Source: a virus. Taken from it: a DNA stretch of 32,515 bases. Where the stretch lies: positions 1 through 32,515 of the IMG/VR virus record IMGVR_UViG_3300030109_002019, one strand, 5' to 3'. This document shows positions 20,655 to 27,210 of this stretch, one piece after another; the stretch's first letter is position 1, and the number at the start of each line of letters is the position of its first letter. The notes beneath the pieces are model-generated. The model was not told where the DNA came from and made no database searches. It was given only the letters and a program-made list of their open reading frames with translations. The position numbers were made by a program, and so were the translations under genes.

Positions 20655-20682
20655 CTAAAATTAAGGGGGGGTGTTACCCCCC
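20655..20682 (-). terminator. Hairpin terminator behind the single-gene unit
   Basis: The transcribed strand gives GGGGGG (20682-20677), a TAACA loop, then CCCCCC (20671-20666) and a T-rich tail, TTAATTTTA. It starts five bases after the stop of the gene at 20688. The stem is all G-C and short; A/T flanks extend it weakly. Confidence 0.6.
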
Positions 20683-20687
20683 TGTAA

Positions 20688-21173
20688 TTAAAAATTATAA
20701 TCGTAAAATTTGCGAGGTGATTTCTCGATGTAGTGCTTGCCTACTTCTGAGTGGAAGTAGCCATCTTTTCTTAATCTAGCTTTAATAATGGGATTTTTTT
20801 CGTTGGATTTCATATCCCATTTTTGTTCGTCTTGGTTGGCTAAATGCCCAGCAAAACCACCTTCGTGCCAGTCTTTTTTCCAAGGCAATTCTTCACAATC
20901 CAGTTCTCTGATTTCTATAGTTTTATCAGAAATAACTCTAACAATTTCGTAGGGGGTAATGTCGCTATAACCGCCGTTGTTTGCGTAAGAGCAATTCTCT
21001 TTAATTATAGAAAATTGACGAACAATTTCTGGGTGAGGGATATTTCGCTTTTCAATAAACGCATGAGCTTCGTTTATAGTATTAAAAGAATCTCCGTAAA
21101 CATATACTACAGCCTTATCGTTTGGATTATTTGGAACTGTAGTTTTTTCTTCAACTTTGTATTTGGTAATCAT
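20688..21173 (-). CDS. Hypothetical protein of a self-contained early unit
   Basis: 161 residues from ATG 21173, preceded by AAGGAG. It opens MITKYKVEEKTTVPNNPNDK, with DSFNTINEAHAFIEKRNIPH in the first half; the second half includes KNPIIKARLRKDGYFHSEVG and ends SPRKFYDYNF. The first 55 residues have a strand-loop-strand-helix layout similar in style to the proteins at 11680 and 11915. It has its own near-consensus promoter and its own terminator, unusual in this genome, and may be expressed first. Function unknown. Confidence 0.75.
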   Translation of the reverse strand: MITKYKVEEKTTVPNNPNDKAVVYVYGDSFNTINEAHAFIEKRNIPHPEIVRQFSIIKENCSYANNGGYSDITPYEIVRVISDKTIEIRELDCEELPWKKDWHEGGFAGHLANQDEQKWDMKSNEKNPIIKARLRKDGYFHSEVGKHYIEKSPRKFYDYNF

Positions 21174-21177
21174 TAGA

Positions 21178-21203
21178 TTTTCTCCTTGTTGTTTCAATAA
21201 AGA
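21178..21203 (-). repeat. Promoter-leader repeat, copy 2
   Basis: Identical over 26 bp to 12180-12205. It spans the start of the transcript and the ribosome site. Confidence 0.85.
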
Positions 21204-21204
21204 T

Positions 21205-21233
21205 AATATACCTCATAGCTATTTTAGTGTCAA
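21205..21233 (-). promoter_or_regulatory. Near-consensus sigma70 promoter
   Basis: -35 TTGACA (21233-21228), 17-bp spacer, -10 TATATT (21210-21205), with an AT-rich upstream stretch that could act as an UP element. The best promoter in the window by sequence; it faces the gene at 20688-21173. Confidence 0.8.
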
Positions 21234-21263
21234 GTTTTTATTTACAAATAATACAAAAAAATA

Positions 21264-21734
21264 TCAGGAGAAATATAATTCGGTTTCCTTTGCCCTCCTT
21301 CTAACAAGCCCTTTCACTATGCGACCACCAGCCCTCCTCCATTGCCAAAATAACTTACCAGCACCTTCGATCTCGCCTCTTGTTATTTTACTGCGAATTT
21401 GGGAAGCCCTAAAATTACCAGACCCAATATTAAAAGTGAGGGACGTTAAAGCCCCCACCTGATTTTCAGTTAATTTGTGAAAGTATGGCTGAGTTAGTCT
21501 TGCAACCGCATTGTATGAGATTTTAGTATCTCTGCGAAGTAAGTCTTCGGCTTGCTCTCTGGTAATTGGTTCGTGATCCATTTTAACCCTATTGCCATCC
21601 AGACCATAGATAGCGCCAAAACCGATGGTGGGATAACCAGCACTGCACTTATAAGGCACAGCAACGTCAGGCGAAATTTCTTTTGCAAATCCTTCAAATT
21701 CAGATATGAGATTAATTGTTTCATCGTTTATCAT
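21264..21734 (-). CDS. Endolysin, GH24 lysozyme
   Basis: 156 residues, full length for a T4/P22-type lysozyme. EFEGF gives catalytic E14; YKCSAGYPTIGFG has C30 and T36, where T4 lysozyme has Asp and Thr. REQAEDLLRRD (59-69), LTENQVGALTSLTFNIGSG (88-106) and FWQWRRAGGRIVKGLVRRR (128-146) complete the fold. It cuts the glycan backbone of peptidoglycan. There is no signal peptide, so it depends on the holin upstream. The stop is close to the promoter of the next unit. Confidence 0.92.
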   Translation of the reverse strand: MINDETINLISEFEGFAKEISPDVAVPYKCSAGYPTIGFGAIYGLDGNRVKMDHEPITREQAEDLLRRDTKISYNAVARLTQPYFHKLTENQVGALTSLTFNIGSGNFRASQIRSKITRGEIEGAGKLFWQWRRAGGRIVKGLVRRRAKETELYFS

Positions 21735-21735
21735 C

Positions 21736-22194
21736 CTACTTATTTAATTTTTCAAAAGTTCTATTTCCAAACCAAAACGCAATTATAAGAGATAGCAAAG
21801 AACGCAACTCCTCAGAAAAAGCTGTTTCAATGGCACTGGCAATATCCACTCCATTACCTGTCAGAGCAATAGCAACAGATATTTCTAGCCCGACCCAAGT
21901 CAAAACTACAAGGTATGTAATTACTGGTCTGACGGAAGCTGAGAGCGTGGCTGTCCACGGGGAAGCCCGTTTCATTAATTCTGAATCGTGGCGATATAAA
22001 CTTTTTATCTTTTCAGCGTCAGCTTCTACTTTAGCTTCCTCTAATCTGGATTCACCAATTTTTGCTTGCACATCAGCTTGTGCTTGAATTAAAGCGAGTT
22101 CATGTTTTTGATCCGATTTTTTATTCCAGGCACTTACTAAGGAGGGGACTGTTGAGCCAGCCAAACCTATTACAGAAGAAATAATTGAAAGCAT
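21736..22194 (-). CDS. Holin, 3TM type
   Basis: 152 residues. A hydrophobic N-terminus (IISSVIGLAGSTVPSLVSA, 4-22) is followed by a charged Ala/Glu/Lys coiled coil (28-72), then two membrane segments: VRPVITYLVVLTWVGLEIS (about 88-106) and SLLSLIIAFWFGNRTF (about 132-147). The RPVI and FWFGNR marks are those of the 3TM holin family related to GTA holins. It forms the membrane lesion that releases the lysozyme encoded two bases downstream. It couples to the previous gene as TAATG. Confidence 0.82.
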   Translation of the reverse strand: MLSIISSVIGLAGSTVPSLVSAWNKKSDQKHELALIQAQADVQAKIGESRLEEAKVEADAEKIKSLYRHDSELMKRASPWTATLSASVRPVITYLVVLTWVGLEISVAIALTGNGVDIASAIETAFSEELRSLLSLIIAFWFGNRTFEKLNK

Positions 22195-22406
22195 TATTTT
22201 GTGGCCTGATCTGCAACGTCAAGTGTTTCTAATTTTTTCATTACTACATATACCTCTTTCAATAAATTAGTTAAATTGCGATGGGTCATTGGTGCAACAA
22301 TTACCTTACCACCGGTATCTATTATTATTTGCGCTAGCCCAGTATAATCACCGCTTCTTTTTTCCGGGATTACTGTGATGTTTGCGTTTATCTCGTCCTT
22401 AGCCAT
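22194..22406 (-). CDS. Small hypothetical protein before the holin
   Basis: 70 residues from ATG 22406: MAKDEINANITVIPEKRSGD, then TGLAQIIIDTGGKVIVAPMT and a helical C-terminus. Starts inside the end of the phosphoesterase gene by 19 bases. Perhaps a lysis regulator, by position only. An earlier in-frame start would overlap the phosphoesterase by over 160 bases and is rejected. Confidence 0.7.
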   Translation of the reverse strand: MAKDEINANITVIPEKRSGDYTGLAQIIIDTGGKVIVAPMTHRNLTNLLKEVYVVMKKLETLDVADQATK

Positions 22407-23401
22407 GTCAGGTACTCCGCTCCTTCTTTTAAATCTGCGAATGCTTTCAAACGTCTTGTGGGAATCTCCTCGGCAGGATCGACAACAAACATGATGGAAC
22501 CTCCGTACAGGAGGCTTGGGAACCCGTGTGTTTTTGCGAATTGATCTGCCCATTTGTATCCTCGACTTCTTGCCATAAAAACAACTTTGCCTGATTTATA
22601 TTCCTCCTGTGAAATTGCCCAGTTGTGGTGATGACCAGCAACTATAATATCTGATTCTTCGCCCCATAACGCCTCACGCTTCTGCCCATGAAGCGGATTG
22701 TAAATTGAAGTCCCCTTATGAGAGTGGGCTGCATTGATTTTAACTTCTGAACCATTCGGGAAAACCAATCTAAACTTTGCTTGCCAATCCATCATAGGAA
22801 TTTGCTCGGCATTTAAAGTTTTTAAATAAGTTGAAAAATCTCCCATTGTGTCATGGTTGCCGATAAGCCAAACCCTCCACGGGATTCCAGCGTCCTGTAA
22901 AAACCACTTTGCTAATCGTTCTTCTGTTGAACGTGAAACATCAGTCTCAGCGTATAACTTAGTGAGATACCCTCCCCACCCATCAACAGTGTCTCCAAGA
23001 TTTACGCAGTGTACGCCTTCGGTTTGGGTCATTATATCTACGTCATGTCTTAATAGTTTTACATGACAATGACTGCCTAAATGCGGATCGCCAACGAATA
23101 CCCACCCAGTTGGCTTCATATCATTTATTTTTACTTGAAACCAATTCATCGCCTCCTCACGCTCTAATTTTTTATTAAAGCGTTTTTCTAGGCTATCTAA
23201 AATTTCTTCGGCTGGAATATCGTCATCGGGGAATTGTGGGAGTTCCACAGTAGGGGTGGGGCTATTGTTTTTGGATAAAATTCTTTTAACTTTACTATGA
23301 GAAAAACCAAGTTGTCTGGCAACTTCGGCTTTGTTATTTATTTCCTGATATAAATTTTTTATTTGTATTACGTCAGGATGGTCTTCTGTATATAATTTCA
23401 A
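22388..23401 (-). CDS. HTH-metallophosphoesterase
   Basis: About 337 residues. An N-terminal HTH (NNKAEVARQLGFSHSKVKRI, about 22-41) precedes a full calcineurin-like phosphoesterase: GDPHLGSH, then LGDTVDG, then IGNHD, AAHSH and AGHHHN in the right order. These coordinate two metals and cleave phosphodiesters or phosphomonoesters. A DNA-binding head on a nuclease-like fold suggests action on nucleic acid. No ATG fits. TTG 23401 overlaps the previous stop as TTGA; TTG 23431 is the alternative, and both have weak ribosome sites. It sits unexpectedly between membrane and lysis genes. Confidence 0.85.
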   Translation of the reverse strand: MKLYTEDHPDVIQIKNLYQEINNKAEVARQLGFSHSKVKRILSKNNSPTPTVELPQFPDDDIPAEEILDSLEKRFNKKLEREEAMNWFQVKINDMKPTGWVFVGDPHLGSHCHVKLLRHDVDIMTQTEGVHCVNLGDTVDGWGGYLTKLYAETDVSRSTEERLAKWFLQDAGIPWRVWLIGNHDTMGDFSTYLKTLNAEQIPMMDWQAKFRLVFPNGSEVKINAAHSHKGTSIYNPLHGQKREALWGEESDIIVAGHHHNWAISQEEYKSGKVVFMARSRGYKWADQFAKTHGFPSLLYGGSIMFVVDPAEEIPTRRLKAFADLKEGAEYLTWLRTR

Positions 23402-23592
23402 GATATTAGTTCTTCGGGCTGTTTTAGACAAACTACTGTTGCGTGTAACAATGGAACCTTTTGAGAAGTAACTTTTATTATTTGCGCCCCTCTATAGAGA
23501 CATTTTGCTTCATCTTTGTATGGACCCAATTCATCTTCTAATTGAAAACTACCGCCAGTTAAAGAAACAAAAACCACAATTGCTTTAAACAT
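23398..23592 (-). CDS. Short exported protein, possible outer spanin-like partner
   Basis: 64 residues from ATG 23592 (8-nt overlap with the previous stop): MFKAIVVFVSLTGGSFQLED begins with a hydrophobic segment like a signal peptide, followed by a small domain with two Cys (ECKCL-type positions: EAKCLYRG and VVCLKQP) that could form a disulfide. No lipobox, so not a typical Rz1. The upstream gene has a membrane anchor and coiled coil. Confidence 0.6.
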   Translation of the reverse strand: MFKAIVVFVSLTGGSFQLEDELGPYKDEAKCLYRGAQIIKVTSQKVPLLHATVVCLKQPEELIS

Positions 23593-23983
23593 CAACTGGT
23601 GGATGGCGACCATTATGGGCAGATAAATACTCTTTTCTAAAATTTTCTAAATCTTGCCTAAGTCTATCCAATCTAATTTCTTGAACAGAATCCGCTGCGT
23701 GTAATTGCTCTAACTCTCGATTGTTTTTTTCAAGGCGTTCAACGGATAAAATATTGCTAATCACTTTAAGCCTTGTATTGATTTCTGCTTGAAACGCTAT
23801 GCCAGAATTTTCTGTTTTATCTAAAGAGTTTGAAAGATCACCTGTTTTTTTATTAACCGCATCTCGGAACATCTCAAAGTCTTCGCTTAAAGATTTAAGT
23901 TGTTGCCGGGCAACGGCCATAGCTCCAACAATTGCAACAAGGACACTCCCAATCTGGAGCAACATTTTTAGATCAACGTCCAT
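23585..23983 (-). CDS. Membrane-anchored coiled-coil protein, i-spanin-like
   Basis: 132 residues from ATG 23983, which overlaps the previous stop as TAATG. One membrane helix (MLLQIGSVLVAIVGAMAVA, 7-25) is followed by a long coiled coil (about 28-120, including LEKNNRELEQLHAADSVQEI), ending in the Pro-rich NGRHPPVDV. This layout is that of Rz inner spanins and also of some tail or ejection proteins. The short exported protein directly downstream fits the spanin idea; a lipobox is missing. Confidence 0.68.
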   Translation of the reverse strand: MDVDLKMLLQIGSVLVAIVGAMAVARQQLKSLSEDFEMFRDAVNKKTGDLSNSLDKTENSGIAFQAEINTRLKVISNILSVERLEKNNRELEQLHAADSVQEIRLDRLRQDLENFRKEYLSAHNGRHPPVDV

Positions 23984-24471
23984 TATTTTCTCGTATACAT
24001 GATAAAGACCCATAACGCCCCAACTGCTGCGCCTATAGAAATTATTGCTCCTAAAATCTCGCCAGCTTTTTTTATTCTCCTAGCTGATATACGTTTTTTT
24101 CGATCCAATGCTTCTTCGTATCGTTTCTTTTTTTCCTCATGGGCAAGTAAAATTTCTGCCCAAGTATCTTGACCAAATTTTCTGTTTAACAGATATGAAA
24201 TTCGGTCTATGTTTTTTTGAGCCTCTTTTTCTTCAATAGTCTCGGTAATAGCCATCTGGAGAAATTTATCTGAAGTAGACCCTTTAATAAACTGCCCCCA
24301 CCTTGAGGCTATTGGGTGAGACTTTTTCTTTAATTGCTCTTGGCCTCTAAATAAATTTTCTACTAACCCACCAATATCTGAAATATCTTCGGTGCTTTTT
24401 AAAGCAAGTTTAATTGCCTTGCAACTTTGATTGACCAACTGCAATCCGAATAATGTTTCTGCCAAAACCAC
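23983..24471 (-). CDS. C-tail membrane protein with coiled coil
   Basis: 162 residues. The N-terminus includes FGLQLVNQSCKAIKLALKST, then DIGGLVENLFRGQEQLKKKS, a basic helical stretch (EEKKKRYEEALDRKKRISAR) and one C-terminal membrane helix (about 138-158, ILGAIISIGAAVGALWVFIM). Proteins with this layout recur in marine phages; role unknown, perhaps tail-associated or lysis. The start is GTG 24471; the stop overlaps the next ATG as TAATG. Confidence 0.72.
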   Translation of the reverse strand: MVLAETLFGLQLVNQSCKAIKLALKSTEDISDIGGLVENLFRGQEQLKKKSHPIASRWGQFIKGSTSDKFLQMAITETIEEKEAQKNIDRISYLLNRKFGQDTWAEILLAHEEKKKRYEEALDRKKRISARRIKKAGEILGAIISIGAAVGALWVFIMYTRK

Positions 24472-24473
24472 AT

Positions 24474-24569
24474 TTAATCCTCTGCGTCTCGGCAGTTACA
24501 ATCATTGCATGAACAGTCTTCGCACTTAGTTTCACAATGACATGGGTGTTCGCAGTGAATACAGGTCAT
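24474..24569 (-). CDS. 31-residue Cys-rich microprotein, metallothionein-like
   Basis: MTCIHCEHPCHCETKCED is followed by CSCNDCNCRDAED. Nine Cys and three His in 31 residues, in CxxC, CxC and CxxCxC patterns, give enough ligands for two metal ions. The ATG overlaps the stop of the tail-chaperone gene as ATGA, a strong sign of translation; the TAA stop lies three bases before the GTG of the next gene. It is far below usual length cut-offs. No family recognised. Zinc or other metal binding is inferred from composition. Confidence 0.72.
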   Translation of the reverse strand: MTCIHCEHPCHCETKCEDCSCNDCNCRDAED

Positions 24570-24856
24570 GGCTTTGAAGGCCAAGTAATTGTCTTAACAA
24601 CAGTTGAGTCGTCATACTTAGAAGGTAAGTCCCGTAAATCCTGACGATACTTTTTCATCTCATCCGAAAGAGTCACATCACTTAGAGCATAGAAATCAGT
24701 TTCAGCCAACTTCCCATCTCGCTCTGCCCTTAGTCCTTCAAATGCTCTCTTTGGAGCAGCGTCAGCCCAAGCCTTCTCTTCTGCTTCTCTTGCTTTTTGT
24801 TCGTCATCAGTGAGTTCTACCTCAACCCCATCGACCATCTTTTTGTAATTTGCCAT
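24566..24856 (-). CDS. Tail-fibre assembly chaperone, Phage_tail_APC type
   Basis: 96 residues. MANYKKMVDGVEVELTDDEQ starts a small N-terminal strand-helix unit; the C-terminus LRAERDGKLAETDFYALSD, then YRQDLRDLPSKY and KTITWPSKP, is the conserved tail-assembly chaperone end. Related proteins help fold or load fibres. Position directly behind the two fibre paralogues agrees. Confidence 0.85.
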   Translation of the reverse strand: MANYKKMVDGVEVELTDDEQKAREAEEKAWADAAPKRAFEGLRAERDGKLAETDFYALSDVTLSDEMKKYRQDLRDLPSKYDDSTVVKTITWPSKP

Positions 24857-24868
24857 TTTCTTCTCCTA

Positions 24869-25621
24869 TTAGGCGTGTTTAATTTTAAATAGCGAAAATT
24901 TACCACTGTCTATATTTCCGCTTTCCATTAGAAACTGAATTGCTGTAACTGCTTCGGCTGCTTTTCTTTGTCCAGAACCGATAACTCTTTGAGACGATTG
25001 GTCTGTTGCCTGTTGAGTTATATCATAAGTTATAATTGTGTGGTACGTGGTGTCAGCAGGATTGTGAATAAATACTTTTGCAGACCAAGCAGATGTAGCA
25101 TCATTTCCGGGATAGAGAGGGTCTTGCCCCATTTGTATTTCTGAATCTGCTATGTCAAATTTCTGGTAAACAGTCGTAGACGAACCATAAGCACTAATAA
25201 AAGACCAAGCATAATCTGAAGCTCCAGAATCGTAACTATGACTAGAGGTATCATTACTGGTTCTTATCCAAGGTTGTTTGCCATCTGTCGCTGGATTTAC
25301 CCCTTCTGCTAGAACCATCCATGTATCCGCAGTATTATCTATTCCAGTAAGGGCTACAGATGCACTACTGCTGGCTGTTGTTGAAGAAACAAATTCAAAA
25401 GAACTTGATGCGGCAGCGAATACAGGCACAGAGCCTGCCCCCTGAGATTTTAAGAATTGCCCCGATGAGCCTGCACCTACAGCAGCAGGGTTTCCACTGG
25501 CATCCCATGTAATTAGTTCCCCGTCAGTCCCACTGGCAATCTTTGCGAGTGTTACTGCATCGTCATCTATATTTGCTGTCCCAACCAATCCTCTGGCTGG
25601 CGTTGATCCTAAATATGGCAT
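24869..25621 (-). CDS. Tail-fibre-like protein, paralogue B
   Basis: 250 residues. MPYLGSTPARGLVGTANIDD opens a phage fibre N-terminal layout (SGTDGELITWDASGNP), then a beta-rich C-terminal domain (about 75-250). It is a clear paralogue of the protein at 25631: both carry RTSNDTSSHSYDSGASDY unchanged and end SGNIDSG(K/R)FS. The N-terminus probably attaches to the virion and the C-terminus reads a host surface. TAGGAGAA ribosome site upstream. Confidence 0.8.
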   Translation of the reverse strand: MPYLGSTPARGLVGTANIDDDAVTLAKIASGTDGELITWDASGNPAAVGAGSSGQFLKSQGAGSVPVFAAASSSFEFVSSTTASSSASVALTGIDNTADTWMVLAEGVNPATDGKQPWIRTSNDTSSHSYDSGASDYAWSFISAYGSSTTVYQKFDIADSEIQMGQDPLYPGNDATSAWSAKVFIHNPADTTYHTIITYDITQQATDQSSQRVIGSGQRKAAEAVTAIQFLMESGNIDSGKFSLFKIKHA

Positions 25622-25630
25622 TATATTCTC

Positions 25631-26380
25631 CTAACTATGTGCCAGCTTGTACATCGAAAATCTTCCAGAATCTATGTTTCCAGATAGAAACCGAAACTGG
25701 ATAGCAGTTACCGCTTCATTTGCGACCCTATACCCACCGCCAATAATATTTTGAAAGTGATTTGAGCCATTTTGTTGATAACAATTATAAGTTATACCTG
25801 TATCTAGCGCAGTGTCTGCTGGCTTATGAATATAGACACGACCAGACAGCCCTATATCAGCATCGTTCCCAATCATGTTAGGGTCTGCCCCCATTGCTAT
25901 TTGTGCATCAGCAGTATCATATTTTGAATAATCATCGCCAAAATATAACCCAGTCATAGACCAGTTATAATCAGACGCTCCAGAGTCATAGCTATGCGAA
26001 GATGTGTCGTTGCTGGTTCGCATTGACATAATTTGATTGTCTGTTGCAGCATTGACTCCTTGCAACACAACCATCCACATATCAGAAGTATTATCTATTC
26101 CAGTAAACTCAATGCTAGCAGAGCTAGATGCAACCTGAGTTGAAACGAATGATAATGCTGGACTTGCAGCAGCCTCGAATGCTGGAGGAGAGCCAGCCCC
26201 AGTACTGGTTAATACTTGGCCGTCTGTTCCCGGTCCAACAGCCGTTGGATTTCCAGACGCATCATAAGTAATGATTTGCCCGTCTGTCCCACCAGCCATC
26301 TTCGCTAGGGTAACAATATCGTCACCCAAGTCACCTGTAGCTAATGCCTGTGGTGCTGGTTCTGTTCCTATATACGGCAT
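25631..26380 (-). CDS. Tail-fibre-like protein, paralogue A
   Basis: 249 residues with the same layout as the next gene: MPYIGTEPAPQALATGDLGD, GGTDGQIITYDASGNPTAVG, then a beta-rich C-terminus with the shared 18-residue patch. Loops between strands differ most (FGDDYSKYDTADAQIAMGAD against the other copy), as expected for receptor-contact surfaces. The ATG overlaps the preceding stop as TAATG. Confidence 0.8.
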   Translation of the reverse strand: MPYIGTEPAPQALATGDLGDDIVTLAKMAGGTDGQIITYDASGNPTAVGPGTDGQVLTSTGAGSPPAFEAAASPALSFVSTQVASSSASIEFTGIDNTSDMWMVVLQGVNAATDNQIMSMRTSNDTSSHSYDSGASDYNWSMTGLYFGDDYSKYDTADAQIAMGADPNMIGNDADIGLSGRVYIHKPADTALDTGITYNCYQQNGSNHFQNIIGGGYRVANEAVTAIQFRFLSGNIDSGRFSMYKLAHS

Positions 26381-26745
26381 TATGTAATCTCCATTATCGA
26401 AAGAGTTGCATCCAACGAACTCCCTGCGCTAGCTCCTATTGTAAGAACGTCCGTAGCCTCTAAAACAATTTTCTGCCCTGCAAAAACCTCTAAAGATGTA
26501 TCGGCTGGGATGGACACCTCATTTAAAAGAGTCACGTTTTCATTGGCAGCGTCATTAGCACCAGTTCTGCCAGATGTGTCAGAAGTTAGCTTAACTGTAA
26601 CGTCTCTTTCAGCATTAATTTTATTACAGATGTTAAGTCCCAGCACCACAGTAGTCGTAGATCCAGCAACAGTATACAGGGTAGAAAACGTCCCTGAGTC
26701 AACCGCAACATCCGCAATGGAACAAACCTTAAAAGTATTCGCCAT
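26380..26745 (-). CDS. Small beta-rich virion protein
   Basis: 121 residues. STLYTVAGSTTTVVLGLNIC and KINAERDVTVKLTSD, then VSIPADTSLEVFAGQKIVLE are strands of a jelly-roll-like domain that is frequent in phage fibre regions. A decoration or fibre-linker role is likely. TAGGAGAA precedes the ATG. Confidence 0.75.
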   Translation of the reverse strand: MANTFKVCSIADVAVDSGTFSTLYTVAGSTTTVVLGLNICNKINAERDVTVKLTSDTSGRTGANDAANENVTLLNEVSIPADTSLEVFAGQKIVLEATDVLTIGASAGSSLDATLSIMEIT

Positions 26746-26754
26746 TTTTTTCTC

Positions 26755-27210
26755 CTATCCTAAAGCAATCGCCATTGCGACTGGGTCTGTTGGCGTACTA
26801 GCTACAGGCGATTGTAACTGCCACGCATCATCTGAAGCTGAAAAAACTACTTCGACATATTGATGTTGTTCTATATCACCGCTTCCTAAAGCAACATCCC
26901 GATTCTTTTTGATTGCCTTCGCTGCCACGGCATCCACGTTCAAAGTCGCAGCACCAGTGTTCGCATGATTGGCGTGAAATCCAATTCTTAATCCATCATA
27001 ATAAGCAGCTATTGTGCGATTGGCTGCCACAGCGTAGGTATTTGAACTTCCAGTTGAGTCTTTATTACCCTCAAGTGCATCCTTTAAACCTCTGGCTATC
27101 ATGCCCTCTAATGCCCTTGCCCCATCATTCACTGATCCCGGAGTTTGGTTCTCTGGAAATCTAGCGGTATTTGATGCGTCCGTAATGTTTAAATCAGTAA
27201 TCTCTGCCAT
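26755..27210 (-). CDS. Tail-fibre N-terminal-type protein
   Basis: 151 residues. RFPENQTPGSVNDGARALEG (17-36), a GMIARGLKDALEG helix, then YYDGLRIGFHANHANTGAAT and VDAVAAKAIKKNRDVALGSG, QHQYVEVVFSASDDAWQLQ, match the capsid-proximal part of many phage tail fibres. A separate host-binding part is absent, so it may be an adaptor for the two fibre proteins downstream. Confidence 0.8.
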   Translation of the reverse strand: MAEITDLNITDASNTARFPENQTPGSVNDGARALEGMIARGLKDALEGNKDSTGSSNTYAVAANRTIAAYYDGLRIGFHANHANTGAATLNVDAVAAKAIKKNRDVALGSGDIEQHQYVEVVFSASDDAWQLQSPVASTPTDPVAMAIALG

